Below, piece after piece: positions 53,510-62,396 of a stretch of 64,000 nt of DNA. Each line of letters starts with the position of its first letter. Within the stretch, counting starts at the first letter, position 1. The stretch lies in assembly GCF_036227325.1 (NCBI RefSeq), contig NZ_CP109467.1, forward strand, positions 8,866,001-8,930,000, read 5' to 3'. The position numbers and the translations under genes were made by a program. This DNA comes from Streptomyces sp. NBC_01465. GTDB taxonomy: Bacteria; Actinomycetota; Actinomycetes; Streptomycetales; Streptomycetaceae. The notes below the pieces were generated by a model that saw only the letters and a program-made list of their open reading frames with translations, was not told where the DNA came from and ran no database searches.

Positions 53510-54740
53510 TTGTACGTGACCTGCGGAATCGACTGGGCAGAGGACCACCACGACGTCGCAGTGGTCGACTCCGATGCCAGGCTGCTCGGCAAGCTCAGGA
53601 TCAGCGACGACGCGGCGGGCTTGCAGGATCTGCTGCACATGCTCGCCGAGCACGGCGACAGCCCGGACACTCCGATCCCGATAGCGATCGAGACCTCCCG
53701 CGGACTCCTGGTGGCCTGCCTGCGGGCCACCGGTCGCCGGGTTTATGCCATCAATCCGATGGCTGTCGCCCGCTATCGCGACCGCCATGTCGTCTCCCGC
53801 AAGAAGTCCGACCACCAGGACGCACTGGTCCTGGCGAACATCCTGCGGACCGACGCCGAGCAACACCGGCCGCTGCCAGACGATTCCGATCTGGCCAGAG
53901 CAATCGCGGTCCTGGCACGAGCTCAGCAGGACGCGGTCTGGGACCGCACCCGAGCCCACAACCGGCTCCGGTCGCATCTGCGGGAGTACTACCCGGCGAT
54001 CCTCGAGGCGTTCACAGACAAGCGTGAGCGGCTGCTTGCCCGCGAGGCCCGCGCGATTCTGGCGATCGCGCCGACTCCGGCCACGGCTGCCCGTCTCACC
54101 CGCAGCCGGCTGAAGAGCGCCGTCACGAAGGCCGGCCGCCAGCGCCGGATCGAGGCCGAGACCGACCGGCTCCTCGAAGTATTCCGCCAGGTTCGGTTCT
54201 CCCAACCGGCCCTGGTGGAAACCGCGATGGGGCGCCAGACGCGCCCAGCTCGACGCCGCATGCCGGGCCTGCGAGGACCTCGCGCGTGACACTGAGGAGC
54301 TCTTCCTCCAGCACCCCGACGCGGAGATCATCACGAGCTTTCCCGGTCTTGCCGTGCTCACCGGCGCCCGGATGCTCGCCGAGATCGGTGACGACCGCAC
54401 CAGATTCGAAACGGGCCGGGATCTCAAGGCTTACGCCGGAAGCGCCCCGGTGACCCGCGAATCCGGCAAGAGCAGACGCGTCAGCCACCGCCGGATCAAG
54501 AACAGCCGCCTGGCCGCGACCGGACGGCACTGGGCGTTCGCCGCACTCACCGCCTCACCCGGCGCCCATGCTCACTACAACCGCCGACGAGACACCGGCG
54601 ATCGCTACCACGCAGCCCTCCGCCGACTGTTCAACCGCATGCTCGGCCAACTGCACCACTGCCTGACGACCCGCCAGAAGTTCGACGAAACGATCGCCTT
54701 CGCCCCACCCGCACCGCCCCCTCTCACAGCAGCTGCTTGA
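53510..54740 (+). pseudogene. IS110-family transposase (DEDD), one frameshift
   Basis: TTG start at 53510 behind GAGAGGAG. N-terminal RuvC-like DEDD domain (YVTCGIDWAEDHHDVAVVDS; IAIETSRGLLVACLRATG; KKSDHQDALVLANILRTD). The frame breaks near 54225-54260 and resumes in another frame with the C-terminal Tnp_20 domain (ITSFPGLAVLTGARMLAEIG; KAYAGSAPVTRESGKSRRVS; HWAFAALTASPG). A single-base change explains it. The protein is likely inactive unless frameshifting occurs. Confidence 0.85.
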
Positions 54741-54761
54741 CCCGATAACTGCATGGGGTGT

Positions 54762-54996
54762 CTTGTCGCCGAGTACGGCCTTGGGGCGTCGGCGTGGATG
54801 GCCGGGGCGTCCGGCCACCGGCGGGATGCCGTCGATGAGGGCGAGGGTCTGGGTGATGTCGTTGACGTTGGCCGCGGTGGTGATCACCTTGAGCGGGGTG
54901 CCCTTGCCGTCGCAGATCAGATGGTGCTTGCTGCCCGTCTTCCGCCGGTCGACCGGCGACGGACCGGTCGCGGAACCCCCTTTTTCGCGCGGACAT
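54762..54996 (-). pseudogene. N-terminal-side part of the split IS5-type transposase
   Basis: Reads VRAKKGGSATGPSPVDRRKT, GSKHHLICDGKGTPLKVITT, ANVNDITQTLALIDGIPPVA, RPKAVLGDK. Cut at 54996/54997 by IS5 copy 2, so its first ~100 residues are missing; they are not found to the right of that copy either. Confidence 0.85.
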
Positions 54997-55871
54997 TGAG
55001 CATTTTCAGCGTTGCCTCTCCAGGGTGAGGACGGCCTTGGCGACTGACGTCATGCGGTTCGGGCTGATTCGGGATCTTCGGAAGATCCGCCAGGACTTCA
55101 GCAGTGCCATGCCCCGTTCGACGGGCGCTCGGGCCGTGGCCAACGCCCGGTTGGCCGTCTGCTGTGTAGGGGACAGCTGCCCGCCGGGCGGCCGTCTGCG
55201 CCCGGTGGTGACCCAGGGGCCGGCGCCCTGGTAGGCGCGGTCGGCCAGGACAGGGACACCTTGGCGTTCGCAGATCCGGATGATCCGGTGGGTGCGGGCC
55301 GCGGTCAGGTCGTGGCACCGGCCTGGCAAGGCCGGCGAGATCCACAGCATCTGCCCGGTCGGGTCGGTCACGACCTGCACGTTCACCCCATGGCGGCGGT
55401 GCTTGTGCGAGTAGTCGGCCTTTCCGTCGCCCACGCGGTCGCACTCGGCGAGCGTCCCGTCGAGCAGTACGTACTCCGGTTCGTGCCTCCGCAGGACTTT
55501 GAGCAGTCCCGGTGCCCGGGCGGCCAGGAGGTCGATCACCGCAGTGGCGTAGGCGTGGGCGGTGCCGACCGAGATGCCGAAGCCGGCCGCGATCTGGGCC
55601 AGGGTGTCGTGCTTGCGCAGGTACACCAGGCCGACGAGCGCGCGTTGGTGCGGCGGGAGCTTGCAGCGGCGGTCACCCTCGCGGGTGACGATGAGCATCG
55701 TGACCCACTCGACCAGCGCATGAGGCAGGTCAAGTGCGGCAGGATAGGAGACCAACGAGGCACCTGCGCTGATGAGTTGAGACGTCGAACACCTCCCTCA
55801 ACGGCACGGGTGCCTCGTGCGTTGCGCCCACCCCGCCGTCACCCCATCGGTGGCCACTCTGAAAATGCTCA
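54997..55871 (-). mobile_element. IS5-family insertion sequence, copy 2, 875 bp
   Basis: Same ends, length and orientation as copy 1 at 46982-47856, with only a handful of visible base differences. Inserted in the older IS5-type transposase. Confidence 0.88.
55006..55755 (-). CDS. IS5-family transposase (copy 2)
   Basis: 249 residues, intact, with the same HTH and DDE residues as copy 1 ([38 protein letters not shown]). One Ala-to-Gly change near residue 47. Because both copies are intact, either can mobilise the other or the DNA between them. Confidence 0.92.
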   Translation of the reverse strand: MVSYPAALDLPHALVEWVTMLIVTREGDRRCKLPPHQRALVGLVYLRKHDTLAQIAAGFGISVGTAHAYATAVIDLLAARAPGLLKVLRRHEPEYVLLDGTLAECDRVGDGKADYSHKHRRHGVNVQVVTDPTGQMLWISPALPGRCHDLTAARTHRIIRICERQGVPVLADRAYQGAGPWVTTGRRRPPGGQLSPTQQTANRALATARAPVERGMALLKSWRIFRRSRISPNRMTSVAKAVLTLERQR

Positions 55872-56007
55872 TTGAGCGATGAGTCATCAAATATCTTGCT
55901 TTCCAGCCAAATTGACGACGCCCACTCGTCGCCCATTGCCTTCCTCCACGGCGGGACTACGTTCATCCCGTGGAAGCACCATCCCTGGTGAACGGAAGGG
56001 GTTCCAC

Positions 56008-57213
56008 ATGTCCGGTTTCGCAGTCCATCCCCTCGGTGCGACGCAAGCCCCCACGGAACCACGCGGCGGAATCCGCGTACCCGAGGCGACGTGGCAGCTC
56101 GACGGCGGCTGGGGCTGGGTGTACTTCGCCCAGGGCCACGACGCCATCCAGCAGCCGATCATCCTCTCCGACGGCTTCCACCCCGGTGAGTCCGACCGCA
56201 ACACGCTCTACCTGGGGTTCAACGACCCGAGCGGCTACCCGCTGATCAACGAACTGAACCAGCGGGGCTACGACGTCATCATCCTCGGCTACCAGGACTG
56301 CACCGCCTCGATCTACGACAACACCAGGACGGCGACCACCGCGATCATGCGGGCGAACGCCGAGAACCTCACGGACACGCCGTTGGTCGTCGGGGGCTTC
56401 AGCATGGGCGGGCTGATCCTTCGCTACGCGCTGCTGCGCCTCGAAATGATGAGGATGGACCACCGGGTCTCGGTCTACTTCTCCTTCGACACCCCGCACT
56501 CGGGCGCCTGGATCCCGGTCAGCCTGCAGTCCTTCGCGTACCACATCCAGCCCGCGTACTCCGGGCTGGCCGACATGATCGACAGCCCCGCCGCCCGGCA
56601 GATGCTGTGGCGGCACAAGACAAACCTGGCCGCGGAACCCGTCGAGCACCCGGACCGCACGGAGTTCGTGGCGCAGTTGAAGCGCATGGGCGACTGGCCG
56701 ATGCGCCCGATGAAGATCGGCCTGGCGAACGGCCGCGGCGACGGCCAGGGCAACGGCAACCCGGCCGGCAGCGCCGCTTTCAAAGTCACCGCCGGGCTGT
56801 ACACCAACACCGAGCTGTACCTGCAGCCCAGCGGAGAAGCGGAAACTGTCGCCAAGCTCTGCAGGCTGCTCGGCTTCCCGGTCTACAAGCGCACTTCCGG
56901 CTACCCGGAGCTCGACAGCGCCGCGGGCGGCACCCTCGACTCGTTCGGAATCGCCGCCGAGACGCTGAACGCCCTCACCGGGCAGGCCGCCGAGGCGCCG
57001 TATCCGACCATCACCTTCGTGCCCAGTATCAGCGCCCTCGCCGTCGACGGCGCCGACATCAGCAATCAGCAGGACCTCGATCTGAATATCGACGCCCTCA
57101 CCCCGGACCGCCTCCCCTTCGACGTCTACAAGACGTCGCCCGACAACACCGGCCACACCGAGATCACCCGCGATCTCTGCGCGTGGCTCATCGACCAGCT
57201 CCCGGCCAAGTAG
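56008..57213 (+). CDS. alpha/beta hydrolase (esterase/lipase-like)
   Basis: 401 residues from ATG 56008 (GGAAGGGG upstream). The nucleophile elbow is VVGGFSMGGLILRYALL (Ser132 in G-F-S-M-G), preceded by QPIILSDGFHPGESDRNTLY (oxyanion region) and GYDVIILGYQDCTASIYDN. FSFDTPHSGAWIPVSLQSF resembles triacylglycerol-lipase folds. The C-terminal DNTGHTEITRDLCAWLI may carry the catalytic His. No signal peptide. The substrate is unknown. Confidence 0.85.
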   Translation: MSGFAVHPLGATQAPTEPRGGIRVPEATWQLDGGWGWVYFAQGHDAIQQPIILSDGFHPGESDRNTLYLGFNDPSGYPLINELNQRGYDVIILGYQDCTASIYDNTRTATTAIMRANAENLTDTPLVVGGFSMGGLILRYALLRLEMMRMDHRVSVYFSFDTPHSGAWIPVSLQSFAYHIQPAYSGLADMIDSPAARQMLWRHKTNLAAEPVEHPDRTEFVAQLKRMGDWPMRPMKIGLANGRGDGQGNGNPAGSAAFKVTAGLYTNTELYLQPSGEAETVAKLCRLLGFPVYKRTSGYPELDSAAGGTLDSFGIAAETLNALTGQAAEAPYPTITFVPSISALAVDGADISNQQDLDLNIDALTPDRLPFDVYKTSPDNTGHTEITRDLCAWLIDQLPAK

Positions 57214-57590
57214 CCACCACATAGGCGCCTCCCCGATACGGGGCCCGCCTGCAGCTCGATGCCACGCCCCTTCGCCATCAGCTGAAGGCGGGCCCGACTC
57301 ATCGCGGAGCCGCCCCTTCGGAAGGGCACTTGACTGCGCTGCGGCGGCCTCGCACCGATCGGCCCAGCCGGTCTGCCCAGGCACGTGCCCAACATGCCAG
57401 AGACAATGTGAGACGTAACATCTGGCCTTCTTAGGCTGACCCATTGATAGAGAGCGTTGTCCTGTCGCAGTACATCTGGCGGGCTGTTGGTGGCCATGAG
57501 AAAGTCCAGGTCGGTGGTTACCAGGGGGTTCCTGGAATTGCATAACGCAGCGTGACTGAATCTGGTGCTCGGATGTGGGGTGTCGGCGGG
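57214..57590. other. intergenic stretch between convergent genes
   Basis: About 375 bp between the hydrolase and decarboxylase stops. No gene and no clean terminator hairpin recognised. Confidence 0.4.
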
Positions 57591-59102
57591 TCAGTTGTTC
57601 CGGAGGTGGTCGGCGGCGGCCTGAACCTCCTTGAGCAAGGTGTCCACGTCGTCGGTGGTCGTCAGGTAGTTGCAGACGCAGGCGCGGAGGACCGTTTCGC
57701 CGTCGTGGCAGACGGTGGCGAGATAGGCGTGGCCGCGGGCCTGGACGCGTGCGGCCACTGTCGTGTGCAGGTTCGCTCGCGCGTCCGGACGGCCGGTATC
57801 GGGGCTGTCGGCCAGGCGGAAGCAGACCACGGGCAGGGGGCCGTCGGTGCACAGTTCGAGTCCGGGGTGCTCCTGGACGCGTTGGCGCAGGTACCGGGCG
57901 AGGTCCTGGTAGTGCTGGAGGAGGGCGATCGCGCCGGAGCGGCCGAGCTGGCGCAGGGTGGCCCAGAGGGTGAGGGCGCGGGTGCCTGGCCGGGTGAGTT
58001 CGATCGTGTAGTCGGACATCCAGGGCCAGTCCTGGTCACCCTCCAGGTAGGAGGCGCGGAAGGTGAACGCGTCGCGCAGCCGGGTGGGGTCGGTGACGAG
58101 GGCGGCGCCGCAGCCGACCGGTACCGACAGGGTCTTGTGGGGATCGACGGTGAGTGAGTCGAGGTCGGCGACGCCTCGGTAGAGGGGGGCCAGTTCGGGG
58201 ACGAGGCCGCCGAGCCCGCCCCATGCGCCGTCGGCGTGGTGCCACAGGCCCTCACGGCGGCACACCTGGGTGATTGCCTCGATCGGGTCGACGGCGCCGC
58301 TGGCGGTGCTGCCGAGGTTGGACACGACGCAGAACGGCAGCAGGCCGTTCGCGCGGTCGGCTTCGACCATGGTCTGCAGGGCTTCGACGTCCATGCGCCG
58401 ATCGGCCGTGGTGGGTACCGCGCGCAGCCGCCACGGTGGGATGCCGATCACGGCGGCGGCCTTGGCGACCGACATGTGGGCCTGGTCGCTGTGGTAGGCG
58501 GTCAGGCGCGCGTGGGCCTGGTCGAATTCGGGGCCGTCGGTGGCGCCGTGGCGGTGCAGGAACCAGGTGCGGGCGGCGCCCAGGCAGAGCAGGTTAGCCA
58601 TCGAGCCGCCGCTGGTCAGCACTCCGCCGGTGGTCGGTGCCATGCCGGCCAGCGAGGCAAGGTCGCGGACCACTCCGCGTTCGAGGTCCATCAGGGCGTG
58701 CTCGCCCATGCCGCAGGTCGCGTTGATCGCAGTGGCCAGCAGTTCGGCGATCACCCCGGCCGGGGACGGCGGCGAGTTGATCCAGGCGAAGAAGGCGGGA
58801 TGGCCGTTGCCGGTCGGGTACGGGGCGATCGCCTGCTCGACGAACTCCAGCAGGGCGCCGAGGTCCTGGCCCTCCTGCGGCAGCGCCCCGGTTGCCAGTG
58901 CCTGCCGGTGCGCCGGTGGGATGGGCCGGGCTACCGGATGCAGTGTGATCTGGGCGAGGTAATCGGCGACCCAGCTCGCTGCCGCTGCCAACTCGTCGCG
59001 AAACACCTTCGGGTGCACTGCCAGCGGCCCGGTGCCGCCACCGGACTGCAGTTGGGCCGACTGCGGGCGGGGCGTGCGGCTGGTCTTCGGCGTTGCCGGC
59101 AT
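57591..59102 (-). CDS. PLP-dependent group II decarboxylase (aromatic amino acid/glutamate type)
   Basis: 503 residues. Group II decarboxylase landmarks: NGHPAFFAWINSPPSP, TTGGVLTSGGSMANLLCLGA (phosphate-binding Ser/Gly), WHHADGAWGG (His289, Asp291 contacting the cofactor) and the PLP lysine in LTVDPHKTLSVPVGCGA (Lys323). Such enzymes decarboxylate tryptophan, tyrosine, DOPA, aspartate or related acids; the substrate is not readable. Stands alone, convergent with the hydrolase. Confidence 0.92.
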   Translation of the reverse strand: MPATPKTSRTPRPQSAQLQSGGGTGPLAVHPKVFRDELAAAASWVADYLAQITLHPVARPIPPAHRQALATGALPQEGQDLGALLEFVEQAIAPYPTGNGHPAFFAWINSPPSPAGVIAELLATAINATCGMGEHALMDLERGVVRDLASLAGMAPTTGGVLTSGGSMANLLCLGAARTWFLHRHGATDGPEFDQAHARLTAYHSDQAHMSVAKAAAVIGIPPWRLRAVPTTADRRMDVEALQTMVEADRANGLLPFCVVSNLGSTASGAVDPIEAITQVCRREGLWHHADGAWGGLGGLVPELAPLYRGVADLDSLTVDPHKTLSVPVGCGAALVTDPTRLRDAFTFRASYLEGDQDWPWMSDYTIELTRPGTRALTLWATLRQLGRSGAIALLQHYQDLARYLRQRVQEHPGLELCTDGPLPVVCFRLADSPDTGRPDARANLHTTVAARVQARGHAYLATVCHDGETVLRACVCNYLTTTDDVDTLLKEVQAAADHLRNN

Positions 59103-59657
59103 CGGAGGATCGTGCCTTCGTTCAGGGATTCGGCCAGATGGCCATGATCCAGAACGACTGCAGTCTGGGTCGGTAACGGTCCTGGCCAGGACGAATCCAC
59201 CGATCTGATTCCGGGAGCCCGACGAACCGACGAGGCTCGGATGTTCCTTGCCTCAGTGCCCCGGAAGCAACCGACGCTGACCACACACTGTCACCTGATG
59301 GCCGTCCACCTGGAGCCGACGTGGCCACCCGCCCGCACCAAGCTGGCCACCAGCCGGGAAGATCCGGTGGCCACTGACACGGGCAGAGGGCTGCTGACCT
59401 GCTGAGGTGCCACGTCGTTTGAGAACATCGCCCCCGGCGTTCTCAAACGACATGGCTCTCGCGGAAGTCTGCTGCCGGTTCAACGACGACGGTGCGACCC
59501 GCGGCGAGGCCCGGCCTTCCGTTGCCGTAGCCGCGCTTCCCCCGCGTACTCGGTCGCGGCGCCTTGCTGCGGCGAATTATGCTCACTCGCGTGCGTCGGA
59601 GGCCCTCACGGGGGACCTACCCTCGTTCAGCCCAACATCCTGCCAGGGGGTGCGTCC
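59103..59657. other. gene-free stretch with repeat motifs
   Basis: About 555 bp. Between ~59320 and 59376 the core ggccac recurs three times (cgtggccacc, ctggccacca, ggtggccactgacac), reminiscent of multiple-terminal repeats at IS21-type ends. A perfect inverted repeat follows (next entry). No gene supported. Confidence 0.4.
59414..59451. repeat. 13-bp perfect inverted repeat
   Basis: gtcgtttgagaac at 59414-59426 and its exact complement at 59439-59451, with a 12-base spacer. It could be a terminator for nearby transcription, an operator, or two abutting transposon ends. Confidence 0.65.
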
Positions 59658-59873
59658 ATGATCACGGCGACCGTACGCGAGTGGCACGAAGAAGAAGGCT
59701 GGGGAGTGCTCGACTCAGCTGAAACGCCTGGGGGTTGTTTCGCGCACTTCAGCGACATCAAGATGGCCGGCTTCCGCACCCTCGACCCGGGTCAGCAGGT
59801 TCAGCTCGAATGGGAGGCCCCTGGTTTCCAGCAGGACGGCTACGACTTTCGCGCCCGCCGAGTGGTTCCCTGA
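59658..59873 (+). CDS. cold-shock-domain-like protein
   Basis: 71 residues from ATG 59658. The cold-shock OB-fold pattern is visible: ITATVREWHEEEGWGVLDS (beta1-2, RNP1-like GWGVL), GGCFAHFSDIKMAG (RNP2-like CFAHF), PGQQVQLEWEAPGFQQDGYD. RNP1 is divergent from classical CspA (no KGFGFI). A recurrent actinobacterial subfamily, probably binding single-stranded nucleic acid. Confidence 0.85.
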   Translation: MITATVREWHEEEGWGVLDSAETPGGCFAHFSDIKMAGFRTLDPGQQVQLEWEAPGFQQDGYDFRARRVVP

Positions 59874-60290
59874 CGCCTCGGCCGTCGGTGGTCGCAACAC
59901 GAACCACCAGTCCGCCGCCACAGAAACCGAAGGTGACAGGTGCGGTGAGAACGAGGCCAGCACAGTGAGATCGAACCCCACGATCGAAGGCAAAACCTCC
60001 GCCCCGGCCGCGTGCCATTGAGAATCCGACACACCGCTTGAGGCTGCGTGAGAATCCGACCAGCTTCAATGCGACAGGACAGGAGTTCGTCTCACCGCGG
60101 CGTCCTTTGGGCCGGACAAGGGCCACGGTGAGTGAGAAAGGGACACGCTAAATGCGAACCTACATGGCTGGAAGTGTTCCTATGCGTAGCCGCTGAACCA
60201 AGTTGCGTGCCAAGGTTGGTTGTTGGTTGAGGGATCGCCGGAGTGTTCGTTCTGCAACATCGCGCAACCATCTAGACGCGGGAGGCAGTC
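59874..60290. other. intergenic stretch
   Basis: About 415 bp between the cold-shock-like gene and the regulatory cassette; no gene or clear structure supported. Confidence 0.4.
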
Positions 60291-60551
60291 ATGGCACTAA
60301 CTTTCATTGGGATCGATCCGGAGACGGGTGGGGGCAACTGTCCTGCTGTCTGGGTGGACACCACCACTTCGGTGGAGCCCGACCTGATCTTTCAGGGCTA
60401 CGTAGCCGACGCGGCGACGCTTGCCGAGTGTGAGCAGGATGGCCCTCGACCGGACACTGAAGCGGTAATCCGAGTTCCGGCACGTATGGTGCCGCTGATC
60501 AGGGAGGCGTGCGATGCCGCCGAGCGTGCCCAGCTTCGATCAACTGCTTGA
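60291..60551 (+). CDS. small hypothetical protein of regulatory cassette
   Basis: 86 residues from ATG 60291 with GGGAGG just upstream (TFIGIDPETGGGNCPAVWVD; VAAELATLAECEQ-like acidic middle; VRVPARMVPLIREACD-like end). It overlaps the next gene by 38 bp. Small proteins of this type precede DUF6879/HTH pairs in Streptomyces. Function unknown. Confidence 0.7.
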   Translation: MALTFIGIDPETGGGNCPAVWVDTTTSVEPDLIFQGYVADAATLAECEQDGPRPDTEAVIRVPARMVPLIREACDAAERAQLRSTA

Positions 60552-61035
60552 TTCGGCACGGCACTCCGCGGTCCACCTGGAGATGCGTGACCACTACGGT
60601 GTCGACGAGGAGAAGGAAGTCGTCGAGGCGTGGCGGGCTGACGGGACGGTTCCGGCTTACGACTCTGAGTTCTGGCGCCCGTGGGTGTCATTGGTGGAGC
60701 GGACCGTGGCTCGTGGTGTCGTGGTTCGCCGTGCCCGCATCGTGTCCGAGCCGGTCACCGAATACATTCGCTTCGAGCACGCGATCACTGGTGTCAACCT
60801 CCAGGCGGGGGAGGGTGTTCGGTGGCTGCCGCGCAGCGAGGCCTCAGGTGTGGCGCTTCCTGGCAACGACTTCTGGTTGATCGACCGGCGTATCGTCCGG
60901 TTCAACCTGTTCACTGGTGACGGCCATGCCGTTGACCCGCTTGTCTCCCATGAGGAGGCGGTCGTACGCCTGTGTGCTGAGGCGTTCGCGGCTGTCTGGG
61001 AGCTCGGCATTCCGCACGACGAGTACAAGGTCTGA
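60514..61035 (+). CDS. DUF6879 family protein
   Basis: 173 residues from ATG 60514. The family pattern is clear: LDSARHSAVHLEMRDHYGVD, DSEFWRPWVSLVERTVARGV, VVRRARIVSEPVTEYIRFEH, GEGVRWLPRSEA and DFWLIDRRIVRFNLFTGDGH. Commonly coded directly upstream of Scr1-type HTH proteins, as here, and probably the effector or toxin-like partner. It overlaps the preceding gene. Confidence 0.85.
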   Translation: MPPSVPSFDQLLDSARHSAVHLEMRDHYGVDEEKEVVEAWRADGTVPAYDSEFWRPWVSLVERTVARGVVVRRARIVSEPVTEYIRFEHAITGVNLQAGEGVRWLPRSEASGVALPGNDFWLIDRRIVRFNLFTGDGHAVDPLVSHEEAVVRLCAEAFAAVWELGIPHDEYKV

Positions 61036-61068
61036 GACGTCGCACGCGCCCACCGGGACAGCTACCTG

Positions 61069-61917
61069 ATGAACGCTTCGCCCTCGTCTGCTGCGCAGGC
61101 CGCCCGTGAGGGTGTTGCTGCACGCCTGGTGGACCTGCGTAGGACGGCTGGGCTGAAGGGGTATGAGGTGGCTGCCCGGTGCGGGTGGCACAAGTCGAAG
61201 GTGTCCCGGCTGGAGAACGCCGTGACGCTGCCGACTGACGAAGACATTCGGAAGTACCTGGCCGTGTGCGCGGCCCAGGAGCATACGGCGGAGTTGATCG
61301 CTCAGACCCGTGTCGCTGACCAGATGTATGTCGAGTGGAAGCGGATCCACCAGACGGGCATCAAGCGCCGTCAGGAAGTCGACGTGCCGCTCTACGAGCG
61401 CACCCACCTGTTCCGGGTGTACTGCTCGAACGTCGTGCCCGGTCTGCTCCAGACGCAGGGGTACGCAGAGTCGCTGCTCACGACCATCAGCAATTTCCAG
61501 GGAACGCCGAACGATGCGCCGGCGGCAGCTGCGGCTCGCCTCGCACGGTCGCATGTCATCCGGGATGGGGATCACCGGTTTGTTCTGCTGGTCGAGGAAG
61601 CGGTGCTGCGCTACCGAATCGGCGGCGCGTCCGTGATGGCCGGGCAGTTGGGCTATCTCCTGGAGGTCATGTCGCTTCCTTCCGTGGCCTTCGGAGTGAT
61701 CCCCTTCGCGGCACAGCGCAGGATGTGGCCGCTGGAGACGTTCATGGTCTTCGACGACGAACGCGTGCAGGTGGAGAACCTGTCTGCGGAAATCAACATC
61801 ACTGTGCCTGACGAGGTGGGTGTGTACGTCAAAGCCTTCGCGGCAGTGCTGCGGATGGCTGTGTATGGTCCGCAGGCGCGGGCGTTGATCACAGCGGCTA
61901 TCGACGCGCTCGGGTGA
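61069..61917 (+). CDS. Scr1-family HTH regulator (DUF5753)
   Basis: 282 residues from ATG 61069. HTH at 10-70 (RLVDLRRTAGLKGYEVAARC, GWHKSKVSRLENAVTLP). DUF5753 follows: LFRVYCSNVVPGLLQTQGYA, HRFVLLVEEAVLRYRIGGA, MSLPSVAFGVIPFAAQRRM, PLETFMVFDDERVQVENLSA. Acts as the antitoxin-like regulator for the partner upstream, 33 bp away. Confidence 0.92.
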   Translation: MNASPSSAAQAAREGVAARLVDLRRTAGLKGYEVAARCGWHKSKVSRLENAVTLPTDEDIRKYLAVCAAQEHTAELIAQTRVADQMYVEWKRIHQTGIKRRQEVDVPLYERTHLFRVYCSNVVPGLLQTQGYAESLLTTISNFQGTPNDAPAAAAARLARSHVIRDGDHRFVLLVEEAVLRYRIGGASVMAGQLGYLLEVMSLPSVAFGVIPFAAQRRMWPLETFMVFDDERVQVENLSAEINITVPDEVGVYVKAFAAVLRMAVYGPQARALITAAIDALG

Positions 61918-61980
61918 ATCTGCGCAACTTCGTAGAACTTCGTTGAGGCTCAAGTGGTGTGCTCCCTAACGTCGTTGGTA

Positions 61981-62396
61981 TGAATCAGGCCGACATGGAA
62001 CACCCTCCCGGGGGGATCGCCGGGGCTGAAGCCGCCAATGGGCGGTTGGTCGACGGCAGGGCCATAGAGGCGCATTACGAGAGCGCCCTGCGGACGCGCA
62101 GGACGGTGCCTTCCGAGCAGGAGTTGCGGGCTGCTACGGACCGTGTGACGGCGGACATTCGCCTGCTCATTCCCTGTACCGAGCGCATACCTGCAGAGAA
62201 GCGTTCCCCGCAGCTGATTGGTGCGCTGAGCGATGCGGAGCATCTGCTGCTGCCGCGGGACTCTGCTGACGGTGAGGTTGGCGCCCGCATCCGTATGGCG
62301 CACTGGGTGCACCTTCGAGCCCTGGCGCGGGTGTGCAGGGTTCTCCTCAAACAGCACGAGGCGCAGCTGCGCAGCTCACTGATCTTTAATGCGTGA
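61981..62396 (+). CDS. DUF6415 family protein, 3' end altered by IS630
   Basis: 138 residues from ATG 61981 (VDGRAIEAHYESALRTRRTV; RLLIPCTERIPAEKRSPQ; ARIRMAHWVHLRALARVCRV), the DUF6415 pattern. The last residues (SSLIFNA) are read from the terminal repeat of the adjacent IS630 element, so the native C-terminus was lost or replaced. Probably co-regulated with the Scr1 cassette. Confidence 0.75.

Larger units (their letters stand above)
53167..54761 (+). mobile_element. IS110-family element, ~1595 bp, inserted at a CT core
   Basis: The disrupted transposase defines the ends exactly. The empty site would read tacgc-CT-tgtcgcc. The left junction is tacgc-CT-aatagg and the right junction ggggtgt-CT-tgtcgcc. 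There are no inverted repeats or target duplication beyond the shared CT, as expected for IS110/IS621-type recombination. Confidence 0.85.
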
